The translations under genes were made by a program, and so were the position numbers. A DNA stretch of 35,425 bases from CAYOHP01 sp964403795 [NCBI: uncultured bacterium]. GTDB lineage: Bacteria; Muiribacteriota; UBA6191; CAZXTJ01. The notes beneath the pieces are model-generated. The model saw nothing but the letters and a program-made list of their open reading frames with translations. It was not told where the DNA came from and made no database searches. Below are positions 22,727-30,229 of the stretch, in pieces; position 1 is the stretch's first letter, and the number at the start of each line of letters is the position of its first letter. The stretch lies in assembly GCA_964403795.1 (NCBI GenBank), contig CAYOHP010000036.1:14252-49676 (forward strand), given 5' to 3'.

Positions 22727-23922
22727 TCGCCACTCCCGTCCACGGCACCGTGGCCCCGGGCTTCGAGCCGGTGGCGCGGGAGTTCCGGCGCAACTTCGCC
22801 GAGCGGGGCGAAGAAGGCGCAGCGGTGGCCGTCCACTGGCGGGGCGAGCCGGTGGTGGATCTCTGGGGCGGGGTCCGGGACCACGAGTCGGGAGCTCCCT
22901 TCGAGAGGGACACCCTGCTGGCGGTCTTCTCCACCACCAAGGGCCTCGCCGCCATGCCGCTCGCCATGCTCCATTCCCGAGGACTCCTCGAGTACGACGC
23001 GCCGGTGGCCGCCTACTGGCCGGAGTTCGCGGCCAACGGCAAGGAACGGATCACGGTCCGGCAGCTGCTCGCCCATCAGGCGGGACTCTCCGCCGTGGAC
23101 GTGTCCCTGGGCCTCGACGACCTCCGGGACCCGGACCGGCTGGCCTCGATCCTGGCCCGCCAGCGACCCGCCTGGGAACCGGGGACCCGCCAGGGCTACC
23201 ACCCCTTCACCCTTGGCTGGTACGAGAGCGAGCTGGTGCGGCGCATCGATCCGGCCCACAGGACCCTGGGGAGGTTCTTCGCCGAGGAAGTGGCGGCCCG
23301 TCTGGGGATCGAGTTCTACATCGGGCTCCCGCCCGAGGTGCCCGATTCGAGGATCGCCAGGATCCACGACTTCCATCCCCTGGGCCTCGTCCTCCAGGCC
23401 GGCGAGGTCCCGTGGCGCTTCGCCCTGGCCGTGGCCCTGCCCTGGTCGCTGACCCGTCGTACCTTCCGGAACCCTCGCTACCGACGCCCCTCCGACCTGG
23501 CCCGTCGTCCCTACCTGGATCTCGAGTTGCCGGCTTCCTGCGGGATCGGCGAGGTGCGGGCCATCGCCCGGGTCTACTCGGTGCTCGCCGAGGGCGGTGC
23601 CGAACTCGGACTCGGACCGGAGACGATGCGGGCCCTGGAGGAGCCCGCCCCGATCCCCTCGGGAGGGAATTTCGACCTGGTGCTCCAGCTCCGGACGCTG
23701 TTCTCGCTCGGCTTCGGCAAGCCCCGGGACGCCTCGACCTGGGGGACGAGCGCCCGGGCGTACGGCGCCTTCGGGGCCGGCGGTTCGTTCGGGTTCGCCG
23801 ACCCCGAGGCCCGCATCGGATACGGGTACGCCCCGACCCGCATGGGCTACCGCATCTGGGACGATCCCCGCGAACACGCCCTCCGCTACGCGGTCTACGA
23901 GAGCCTGCGGAACCTGGGGTAG
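22723..23922 (+). CDS. Beta-lactamase-related serine hydrolase (EstB-like esterase)
   Basis: The product has 399 aa with a GTG start overlapping the upstream stop. It has the class C beta-lactamase/DD-peptidase fold signatures: FSTTKG (Ser70-x-x-Lys73) and GYHPFTLGW (Tyr159), with RQLLAHQAGLSAVD and EPGTRQGYH between. These and LVRRIDPAHRTLGRFFAEEV place it with the EstB/LpqK-type group, which mostly hydrolyses esters rather than beta-lactams. It has no signal peptide, so it is probably cytoplasmic. Translational coupling with two glycosyltransferase genes suggests it acts on a related metabolite, but the substrate is unknown. Confidence 0.9.
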   Translation: MIATPVHGTVAPGFEPVAREFRRNFAERGEEGAAVAVHWRGEPVVDLWGGVRDHESGAPFERDTLLAVFSTTKGLAAMPLAMLHSRGLLEYDAPVAAYWPEFAANGKERITVRQLLAHQAGLSAVDVSLGLDDLRDPDRLASILARQRPAWEPGTRQGYHPFTLGWYESELVRRIDPAHRTLGRFFAEEVAARLGIEFYIGLPPEVPDSRIARIHDFHPLGLVLQAGEVPWRFALAVALPWSLTRRTFRNPRYRRPSDLARRPYLDLELPASCGIGEVRAIARVYSVLAEGGAELGLGPETMRALEEPAPIPSGGNFDLVLQLRTLFSLGFGKPRDASTWGTSARAYGAFGAGGSFGFADPEARIGYGYAPTRMGYRIWDDPREHALRYAVYESLRNLG

Positions 23923-23936
23923 GCGGGCAAGCCGCC
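23922..23936. terminator. Small hairpin at a convergent junction
   Basis: GGCGG at 23922-23926 pairs with CCGCC at 23932-23936 around a 5-nt loop, between the stops at 23922 and 23943. It is short, with no T-tract. Confidence 0.3.
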
Positions 23937-23942
23937 GTCGGC

Positions 23943-25094
23943 TCAGTTCCCCATCAGGCTGCCGCCCGAGCCCGGCGAGGTGCGCGGTCGGGGAGTCGAG
24001 CCGGATCCCGGGGTTCCGGTGCCCGGGACCTGGCCCACGGCGGGGAGCTCCCTGCGGAGCAGGTCGGCCCGCTGGCGGGCCGCGGCCATGATGGCGGCGA
24101 CCCGGGCGAAGCCGGCCGGCGTCGAGTACTTGAACTCGGTGGTGAAGGGCTCGCGATCCACCGCGGCATTGCCGGTGACCTGGCGGGCGAGCCAGGCCTG
24201 GTAGGCATCGTGGCGGGCGAGGTCGCGCTGGATCAGGCTCTGCCGGTACTGGCCCCGGTAGTCCCCGGGACCCTTGGGGAAGAAGTCCAGGTGGTAGGCG
24301 ACCTTGGCGCCCAGGATGCCCAGGCCCCTGGCGGCCAGCTGGTCGGCGGAGTCGTGAAACCACCCACCCTCGTTGACGTACATCCCGGCGACCGCCTCCT
24401 CGAAGGCCTTGGTCAACTGCTCGTCCCAGTAGAACTCCGAGGTCAGGAGCCCGTCGTAGACCGGGTAGCGGTCCAGGGCCAGCCCGGTCAGACCTTCCTG
24501 GAACTTGGCGATGGCCGCGGTCACGATGCGCTGCTTCCCGGCACCCCGGTCGGAGAGCTCGTCGATCCGGCCGAGCCTGGCCGCGAAGGCCGCCAGGACC
24601 CGGGTGTCGAACTCGGAGAGGCCGGCAGCCTCGGCCTGGGCAGCCACCGCGGCCCGGCCGCGGCGGCGGTCGATCATGCGGAAGATCCAGCCGGCGTCGC
24701 GACCGAGCAGGCCGAAGGCCGAGATCCCGTCCGACTGGTACTGGCTGGGGAGGTGGTAGAGCCGGACCTGGACCTGGGTCCCGTCGTCGTCGGCGATGGT
24801 GAAGCGGTCGCAGGTGTTGTGGGAACCGCGCCGGATGAAGGAGTCTGGCATCTGCATCCCCAGGGTGAGGACGTCCTGGACATCGGGGGTCCCGCTCGGC
24901 CACCGGGCGGCCATCATGTCGAGGAAGGCGTCCCCGGTGGCGACCCGCTTCAGGCCGGCACCCTCGTCGGGGAAGAGGTAGGCCTTCCAGTCCTCCGCGG
25001 CCGCGGACCCGGCCAGGACCGCCAGCACCAGCCCGGCACGGAGCCCGATCCCGAGACTTCCGATCCAAGATCCCCGGCGAAACGTTCCCGTCAC
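23943..25094 (-). CDS. Secreted protein of unknown function
   Basis: The product has 383 aa from GTG 25094, with GGAGGGG about 8 nt upstream. A signal peptide ends near residue 33 (LGIGLRAGLVLAVLAGSAAA-E). The mature protein is mostly helical, with acidic and aromatic blocks: NTCDRFTIADDDGTQVQVRL, LTSEFYWDEQLTKAFEEAV, MYVNEGGWFHDSADQLAARG and HLDFFPKGPGDYRGQYR. The last 40 residues are a low-complexity Gly/Ser/Pro/Thr tail (GTGTPGSGSTPRPRTSPGSG), perhaps a linker or surface-exposed end. I do not recognise the family. It may be co-transcribed with the upstream HExxH gene at 25205-26392 (110 nt gap). Confidence 0.75.
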   Translation of the reverse strand: MTGTFRRGSWIGSLGIGLRAGLVLAVLAGSAAAEDWKAYLFPDEGAGLKRVATGDAFLDMMAARWPSGTPDVQDVLTLGMQMPDSFIRRGSHNTCDRFTIADDDGTQVQVRLYHLPSQYQSDGISAFGLLGRDAGWIFRMIDRRRGRAAVAAQAEAAGLSEFDTRVLAAFAARLGRIDELSDRGAGKQRIVTAAIAKFQEGLTGLALDRYPVYDGLLTSEFYWDEQLTKAFEEAVAGMYVNEGGWFHDSADQLAARGLGILGAKVAYHLDFFPKGPGDYRGQYRQSLIQRDLARHDAYQAWLARQVTGNAAVDREPFTTEFKYSTPAGFARVAAIMAAARQRADLLRRELPAVGQVPGTGTPGSGSTPRPRTSPGSGGSLMGN

Positions 25095-25204
25095 CTGCGA
25101 CCCCTCCGTTCCCGTACTCCGTCAGGCCCGCGGGCCTGCCGAACCGTGCCATCGACTCCGACTACGTTCTGCCTGGCCTGCGGGTTCACCCCGGCCGGGC
25201 CGGC

Positions 25205-26392
25205 TCACTCCCGCTCGAAGTGGGCCAGCGCGATCGGGGTGAGGGGGGCATGCACGGCCCGGGCCCGGGGGCGAACCCCGGGCTCGCCGCCCACCCGGGC
25301 CAGCAGGGCGGCCTCGGCCTCGGTGGTCCCGGTCTCGCCGGTTGCCGGCCCTCCGTCGACCTCGCCGAGGCCGGCGAACCCGGGCTCCCCGCCGGCCGCG
25401 GCCTCGAGGCGCTCCACCCGGCGGTCCCGGGCATGGGTGATGAGCCGGCGCTGCTCCCGGGCCCATGGGGTGTCGAGCGCCCGGGCCACCGCCACGATCT
25501 CGTCGCCGGTCTTCGGGAAGCGGAACCCGAGCACGTCGTCGAACAATCGGCGTCGCATCGCCTCCGGGATCTCCAGGTCGATCGGCTCCCCTTCGAAGTA
25601 CGCGCTTCCCTTCCTTCCCCCGACCTGCGTGACGTCGTGGCGCCAGAGGGATCCGAGCGTCGGGTCCTCGGGCGAGGCCACCAGCTGCTCGCGCCCGCCC
25701 ACCACCAGCGCCTCCCGGTCGGCCCGGCTGTGGATGATGCGGTTCACGTTCAGGCGGTTGACCAGGAAGACGCTCTCGATGCGCTCGAGTACCGCGTGGA
25801 GCGACTCCTCGATGTAGTAGGCCTGCATCTCCTGGGCCTGGACCCAGGGCCATTTGTCGAAGCCGGGGCGGCGCTTCACCAGCTCCCGCAGCTCGAGCAC
25901 GTCCCGGTACTGGCGGTCGAAGCGGGCTTCGCGGGCGCGGTGGGTGCGGGAGCGGCACATCACGTCGTACTCGGCATGGGCCAGCTCGTGGACGATCACG
26001 CCGGCGTTCACGACCCGCTCGGCATCGCCGGTGCCCAGGGCGATCCGGTGGGGGCAGAAGAGCCCGGGGCGGCTGCACCCGGGGCTGGCCTCGCCCCGCA
26101 TCGAGAAGGGGATGTGGACGTTGTCGAAGCCGAGCCAGGGGATGTACTGGGCGGCGGCCTGCGAGGGCACCGGGCGGAAGAAGATCTCGGCGCAGCCGGC
26201 CATCTGGCGCAGCCCGCGGGCGTCGATCCCCCGGCTCTCCAGCAGCTCGAACACGGTGGCCGGGTCGGCCGGCCAGAGGTAGGACTGGGGCTTGCGGCAC
26301 TGGGCGTGGACGCCGGCGGCTCCCAGCAAGGCAGCGGCCGCCGCCAAGGCCGGCAAGGGGACCCGGGAAGGGGCGGGGAGACGCAGTCGCAT
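25205..26392 (-). CDS. Secreted HExxH metallopeptidase-like protein
   Basis: The product has 395 aa. ATG 26392 gives a signal peptide (MRLRLPAPSRVPLPALAAAA through GVHA, about 30 residues). Residues 133-143 read VIVHELAHAEY, a zinc HExxH motif (His135, Glu136, His139). A plausible third ligand lies about 50 residues on, in VQAQEMQAYYIEESLHAV. Four cysteines in the first 115 residues (C32, C67, C106, C113) may form disulfides. Towards the C-terminus the protein becomes Gly/Glu-rich and disordered-looking. The family is not one I can name, and no peptidase substrate is implied. The RBS is weak. A TACCGT hexamer lies 25 nt before the start codon. Confidence 0.75.
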   Translation of the reverse strand: MRLRLPAPSRVPLPALAAAAALLGAAGVHAQCRKPQSYLWPADPATVFELLESRGIDARGLRQMAGCAEIFFRPVPSQAAAQYIPWLGFDNVHIPFSMRGEASPGCSRPGLFCPHRIALGTGDAERVVNAGVIVHELAHAEYDVMCRSRTHRAREARFDRQYRDVLELRELVKRRPGFDKWPWVQAQEMQAYYIEESLHAVLERIESVFLVNRLNVNRIIHSRADREALVVGGREQLVASPEDPTLGSLWRHDVTQVGGRKGSAYFEGEPIDLEIPEAMRRRLFDDVLGFRFPKTGDEIVAVARALDTPWAREQRRLITHARDRRVERLEAAAGGEPGFAGLGEVDGGPATGETGTTEAEAALLARVGGEPGVRPRARAVHAPLTPIALAHFERE

Positions 26393-26417
26393 GGGACCAC
26401 CCGTCGTTCTGCGGGAC

Positions 26418-26423
26418 ACGGTA
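26418..26423 (-). promoter_or_regulatory. Possible -10 element TACCGT
   Basis: A TAnnnT hexamer on the minus strand, 25 nt upstream of the ATG at 26392, in the 75-nt divergent gap. There is no convincing -35. Confidence 0.25.
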
Positions 26424-26431
26424 CACCACCC

Positions 26432-26460
26432 GAGACAACCCGACGGTTTCGTGGCATACT
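26432..26460 (+). promoter_or_regulatory. Promoter with 17-nt spacer, leaderless start
   Basis: GAGACA (26432-26437) and CATACT (26455-26460) are separated by exactly 17 nt. Only 7 nt lie between the -10 and the ATG at 26468, so the transcript should start at or next to the AUG. No Shine-Dalgarno sequence is present, which supports a leaderless mRNA. Confidence 0.5.
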
Positions 26461-26467
26461 CGATCCG

Positions 26468-26692
26468 ATGGCCACCGTCCTCGAGACCATCGATCGTCAG
26501 TACGGAAGCCTCTCCAAGTTCGCCGAGACCGTGTGGCAGAACATGGGGGGGCTCACCCATGGCGGTCGGTCCGACCTGATCTGGGCCGAGGTCACCCAGG
26601 TCTGCAAGAAGCTCCTCGGCGACACCGAGGGCGAGGACGCCGCGGCCCTGCTGAAGAAGAAGGGCTACTTCAGCATCGTCTTCCCCGACTGA
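26468..26692 (+). CDS. Small 74-aa protein of unknown function
   Basis: The product has 74 aa (MATVLETIDRQYGSLSKFAE to the end LLKKKGYFSIVFPD). It is soluble, helical and moderately charged, with no cysteine cluster or membrane segment. Coding character is supported by strong GC3 bias and a good promoter placed for a leaderless start. I do not recognise the family. It is monocistronic or the first gene before the TPR protein, 208 nt downstream, with a terminator-like hairpin in between. A regulatory or protein-binding role would be a guess. Confidence 0.75.
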   Translation: MATVLETIDRQYGSLSKFAETVWQNMGGLTHGGRSDLIWAEVTQVCKKLLGDTEGEDAAALLKKKGYFSIVFPD

Positions 26693-26706
26693 GGGTGCCA
26701 CTTCGA

Positions 26707-26726
26707 GGGGGGCGGTCCGTCCCCCC
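26707..26726 (+). terminator. G6/C6 hairpin after the 74-aa gene
   Basis: GGGGGG at 26707-26712 pairs with CCCCCC at 26721-26726 around an 8-nt loop, 15 nt past the stop. There is no T-tract. The rest of the gap to 26900 shows no gene or RNA that I can support, apart from a CACACT hexamer at 26839-26844 that could be a -10 for the next gene. Confidence 0.4.
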
Positions 26727-26900
26727 GTAAACCCCGCAGGCAGAAGGCGGCTCCCTCGCGTCGGTTGCGCTCCGCTCGATAGCTGGGGAAGGCCGGGAGT
26801 GCCGTCCCGGACCGCCTCCACGAGGACCCAGGATGGGGCACACTCCCCCGTGTCGGCCTCCGATCCAACCTCGAGTCCGGATCCCGAAGAGGATCCCGCG

Positions 26901-28631
26901 ATGCCGCCCACCCGGGTCGCCCAGGAGCGGGTGCGGGCGCGCCTCGCCGAGGAGCGTGCCCAGGCCCTGGAAGGGGCGTCCCGGGTCACCCGGGAGACCG
27001 TCGCCCGGTGCCGGCCTCCCGATCCGACCCCTCCCGGGGACCCCGACGCGGCCCGGCGCTACCGCGCCGCCCTGGAGGCCCTGGAGCGGGATGACCCCGA
27101 GGCCGCCGAGACCGAGCTGCGGCTGGCGCTGACCCGGGCCGACCGCCACGCCCCGACCTGGATCGAACTCGGGATCCTGCTGGTCGAGTCGGAGCGCTGG
27201 GAGGAGGCGCTGCGTCCCCTGGAGGAGGCGGCCCGGCTCGATCCGCAGGGCTGCGATGCCTTCCGTTTCCTGGGCATCGCCCGGGAGCGACTCGGCCGGG
27301 TGCCCGAGGCGATCGCCGCCTGGCGGGCTGCCCTGGAGGTTTGTCCCAGGGACCATGACCAGACGCGGCGGCTGGCGGTGGTCCGACTCGAGGGCCTGGA
27401 GCGGGCCTCCGGCGCCGTCGGGTCGCGCCGCTCGCCCGTGCCCTCGGCGGGACCCGGGTTCGCCCCCTCCCGGGTGCTCCGCTGCCGGCCTCCAGGACCC
27501 GGTCGATCGTCGGAGCCCGAAGCCGCGCGTGCCTATGCGGCAGGAGCGGTGGCTGCCGAGGCCGGCGACATGGAGACCGCCGAGGCCGAGTTCCGGCGTT
27601 CGCTGGCCCGCGACGACGGCGACCCGGCACCATGGAAGGAGCTCGGGGTCCTGCTGGTCGACGCCCAGCGCTTCGAGGAGGCGCTCCGGCCCCTGGAGAC
27701 GGCCCGCTCGCTCGATCCCGGGGATCCGGATCCACCGCGCCTGGTCGGCCTGGCCCTCGATCGCCTGGGCCGCTGGGACGAGGCGGCGGTCGCCTACCGG
27801 CGGTTCATGGAGCTGGTTCCCGAGGACCAGCAGCGGCTCCGGGTCCAGGTCGAGTCCCGGCTCGCCGAAATGGAAGCCGGTGGCCCTCCCGGGCTCCCGG
27901 AGCCCGAAGTGGAGGAACTCGAGCCCGCGCCCTGGTGGTCGCGATGGGTGCCGGGTCTCGGGGTTACCGGCGCGGTGGTACTCCTCCTCTCGCTCTGGGG
28001 AAGCCTGGGACCGCGATCCGAGGAGGCTCCCCCCGAGATCGGCGGGCTCCAGGAGTTCGCCCACGAGGCTCGGTTGGCCTTCGGCGACCGCGCCATCCTG
28101 CGCCGGGAGATCCTCGACCGGGCCCGGGTACCCGACGGCTCGCTCCCCCTCTCCGAGGCCCTGGGACTGCTGCGGGAGGTGGCCGAGGTGCCCGGCTACC
28201 CGGCGCGCCGGGCGCTGGAGTCGCTGCTCCGCCACGCCTCCCCGGAACTCTCGGGGGAGGCGTGCCTCCAGTTGGTGGCCCGGGCCGAACCGGGTGCCCG
28301 TCGGGCCTTGGGGCGGTTCGTGGGAGCTTCCCATGATCGCCGCGACCGGCCTCCGGTCGAGGCCGCGGTCTCGGCCCTGGCCTCGGGCAGCGACTCCCAG
28401 GACCTCTCCGATCTGGTGGCGGCGTTGGCCGTGGGCTCACGCCCCCCGGACCGGCCTCGCTGGCTGCGGTCCCACCTGGCCCTCCTGAAGGACGCTCTGG
28501 CCCACGGGGATCCCGAGGTGGTGGCCTCGCTGGTCGAGTCCCGCATCGCCCGCCTCGATGGTACCGACGGAGCCGCCGACGCCCGGGTCAAGGAGGAACT
28601 CCGGTCGCTCCGCTCGCGGTTCGATCGCTGA
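26901..28631 (+). CDS. Membrane-anchored TPR protein with duplicated TPR block
   Basis: The product has 576 aa from ATG 26901, with GAGGA 7 nt upstream. In-frame GTGs at 26799 and 26850 are less likely because codons before 26901 lack the GC3 bias seen after it. Two TPR blocks (about 49-156 and 206-311) are internal duplicates. Compare WIELGILLVESERWEEALRP with WKELGVLLVDAQRFEEALRP, each preceded by a CRPP linker. A single membrane segment at about 350-370 (PGLGVTGAVVLLLSLWGSLG) separates them from a helical C-terminal domain of about 200 residues that looks HEAT-like. The TPRs are N-terminal to the segment and so probably cytoplasmic. It lies upstream of a secreted protein and a pseudopilin, paralleling the cluster at 17178-19690. 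Confidence 0.82.
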   Translation: MPPTRVAQERVRARLAEERAQALEGASRVTRETVARCRPPDPTPPGDPDAARRYRAALEALERDDPEAAETELRLALTRADRHAPTWIELGILLVESERWEEALRPLEEAARLDPQGCDAFRFLGIARERLGRVPEAIAAWRAALEVCPRDHDQTRRLAVVRLEGLERASGAVGSRRSPVPSAGPGFAPSRVLRCRPPGPGRSSEPEAARAYAAGAVAAEAGDMETAEAEFRRSLARDDGDPAPWKELGVLLVDAQRFEEALRPLETARSLDPGDPDPPRLVGLALDRLGRWDEAAVAYRRFMELVPEDQQRLRVQVESRLAEMEAGGPPGLPEPEVEELEPAPWWSRWVPGLGVTGAVVLLLSLWGSLGPRSEEAPPEIGGLQEFAHEARLAFGDRAILRREILDRARVPDGSLPLSEALGLLREVAEVPGYPARRALESLLRHASPELSGEACLQLVARAEPGARRALGRFVGASHDRRDRPPVEAAVSALASGSDSQDLSDLVAALAVGSRPPDRPRWLRSHLALLKDALAHGDPEVVASLVESRIARLDGTDGAADARVKEELRSLRSRFDR

Positions 28632-28648
28632 CGTCGGGACGATCCTGT

Positions 28649-28654
28649 CACAAT
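28649..28654 (+). promoter_or_regulatory. Possible -10 element CACAAT
   Basis: The hexamer lies 20 nt before the ATG at 28675 and is followed by GGGAGG. CTGACG at 28628-28633 is a possible -35 with a short 15-nt spacer. It would allow the secreted protein and pseudopilin to be expressed separately from the TPR gene. Confidence 0.33.
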
Positions 28655-28674
28655 GGACCGGTTCGGGAGGATCC

Positions 28675-29340
28675 ATGCGCATCGGAATCGGTCTCCTGGT
28701 GGGGGCCCTGGGCCTGGCCATGGCGGTCCCTGGATGGGCCGAGGAACCGCCGCCCACTGGACCCAACTGCTTCAAGAGCTGTCCCGAGCACTGCTGCGTG
28801 GCGAGCGGGGAAGATGGTCCCTGCCCCGATGGCTGCCCGGTGGCCTGCTGCATGGCCGGGGCCTACGGCGGTCGGGGCGACCTGCCGGTCCAGCCTGCCA
28901 AGGGCTACTCCGGCCAGGGGGTAGCCGAGGATCCGGCGGTGAGGGCCGAGGTCCTCGCTACGGTCCGGAACCTGCGCCAGGCCCGGGAGGGACTGCGCCA
29001 CCAGCAGCGGGTCGGAGGGATCCCGCAGGACGCCCTGGCGGCGCTCCAGTCGCAGGCCATGGTCCTCTCGGAGCAGGTCCGGCCGGCTCCGCTGGACGAC
29101 CTGGCGGTGCGCACCGGGCTCATGGAACTCGAGGCCCTGATCGCGCTGCTGGCGTCCCAGCGACGCTTCGACCTGGCCCTTCCCCTGGCCGACCGGCAGG
29201 TCTCCATCTACCTCTCGATGATGGCTGCCTTCCCGGACAACCCGCTCCTGGTGGCCCAGAAGCGGGCGGCCTGGGACCGGCGCAACCGCCTCGAGGTCGA
29301 GATGCAGGCCGCCTCGGGAAGCCCGACCGGCGGCCCCTGA
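28675..29340 (+). CDS. Secreted protein with duplicated CxxxCxxxCC motif
   Basis: The product has 221 aa; ATG 28675 with GGGAGG 5 nt upstream. A signal peptide covers residues 1-22 (MRIGIGLLVGALGLAMAVPG). The mature N-terminus carries eight cysteines in two identical patterns, C32-x3-C36-x3-C40-C41 and C50-x3-C54-x3-C58-C59, offset by exactly 18 residues. This could be a metal-binding or disulfide-knot module. The remaining 150 residues are helical (VLATVRNLRQAREGLRHQQR, LMELEALIALLASQRRFDLA). I know no family with this motif. The stop is 10 nt before the pseudopilin gene, so the two are almost certainly co-transcribed. Confidence 0.8.
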   Translation: MRIGIGLLVGALGLAMAVPGWAEEPPPTGPNCFKSCPEHCCVASGEDGPCPDGCPVACCMAGAYGGRGDLPVQPAKGYSGQGVAEDPAVRAEVLATVRNLRQAREGLRHQQRVGGIPQDALAALQSQAMVLSEQVRPAPLDDLAVRTGLMELEALIALLASQRRFDLALPLADRQVSIYLSMMAAFPDNPLLVAQKRAAWDRRNRLEVEMQAASGSPTGGP

Positions 29341-29350
29341 GGTCGGGGAC

Positions 29351-30163
29351 ATGCGGCGGCGCGACGGCTTCAGCCTGATCGAACTCCTGATCGTGGTGGC
29401 GATCTCGGCTGCCCTGGTCGGCGTGGCCGTTCCCTGGTTCCAGGACCACCTGGCGGCGACCCGCCGCGCCAAGGTCGGACAGGATCTCGACGAACTGGCG
29501 CGCGGGATCCACCGGTATGCCCAGGAGAAGCGGACGCTGCTCGGCGGGAGCAGCCTGGCTCCCCTGGTGGGTGCGGTGATCCACGAACTGCCCCTGGATG
29601 CCTGGGGCAATCCCTATGTCTTCGACGGGAACCTCGGGGTGGTGGGGAGCCTGGGTGCCGACGCTCGCCAGGGCGGGGAGGGCGAGGACGCCGACCTCAT
29701 GCGCCAGTACGAGACCTACCTGCGAGTGGTGGGGGCACGCCTGAGCGCAGGAGGGATCGGGCTGATCGAGGTGGGCAGCTCCATCGAGGTCCAGCTCAGC
29801 AAGCCCTTCCGTCCCTTCACTCCACCCTATCCCAACGTGGGCCAGGAGGTGATGGTGGTGCCGTCGACCACCTCGAGCTTCCCGATCCCGCTCTGGTGGC
29901 TCGGCTTCCGCTACGACCCGGTCCGCTCGGCCCCGGCCCAGGGCCGCCTGGTGCTGACCGTCCAGGTGGCGCCTCCGGCCGGCGCCAACGTGCCGCTCTC
30001 GACCGAGAGCCGGGTAGTCCTGGGGGGAGCCGCCGCCTTCCTGCAGGAGGACCCCCGGCCCGCCTCCGAGACCGGCATCGACGACCCCCGGCCCTTCCTC
30101 TGGGGGAGCGAGCCGCCGCTCACCGACGACGGATCCTGGACCGGGAGCCGCTTGCGGCGGTGA
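29351..30163 (+). CDS. GspG-like type II pseudopilin, long form (second copy)
   Basis: The product has 270 aa with a very short leader MRRRDG and then the methylation motif FSLIELLIVVAISAALVG (Glu at mature position 5). It is a clear paralogue of the pseudopilin at 17765-18610: HELPLDAWGNPYVFDGN, GVVGSLGADA, then a C-terminal part with PLWWLGFRYDP matching PLSQLGFQYSP. Both are about twice the length of ordinary GspG proteins because of the same extra beta-rich domain. It is located 10 nt after the cysteine-motif protein. Other pilus machinery genes are absent from the window. The subunit may form, or be displayed on, a pseudopilus. Confidence 0.85.
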   Translation: MRRRDGFSLIELLIVVAISAALVGVAVPWFQDHLAATRRAKVGQDLDELARGIHRYAQEKRTLLGGSSLAPLVGAVIHELPLDAWGNPYVFDGNLGVVGSLGADARQGGEGEDADLMRQYETYLRVVGARLSAGGIGLIEVGSSIEVQLSKPFRPFTPPYPNVGQEVMVVPSTTSSFPIPLWWLGFRYDPVRSAPAQGRLVLTVQVAPPAGANVPLSTESRVVLGGAAAFLQEDPRPASETGIDDPRPFLWGSEPPLTDDGSWTGSRLRR

Positions 30164-30164
30164 C

Positions 30165-30196
30165 CCCCGATCCGGGGTTCCCGGTCCGGATCGGGG
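30165..30196. terminator. Perfect 11-bp bidirectional hairpin at a convergent junction
   Basis: CCCCGATCCGG at 30165-30175 pairs perfectly with CCGGATCGGGG at 30186-30196 (10-nt loop), 2 nt after the pseudopilin stop and 34 nt from the cyclase stop. There is no T-tract. Confidence 0.6.
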
Positions 30197-30229
30197 CCGG
30201 GTCGGGAGGCCTCGTGAGCTCCGGAGCCT

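Noticed and set aside
22723-23922. A true beta-lactamase conferring resistance
   Set aside because: The SxxK and Tyr motifs are shared by the whole family. The GYH motif, cytoplasmic location and linkage to glycosyltransferases fit the EstB-like esterase group better.
26693-26900. A possible small RNA or gene in the gap before the TPR protein
   Set aside because: Apart from the G6/C6 hairpin and a CACACT hexamer I see no coding signature, tRNA-like fold or conserved RNA motif.
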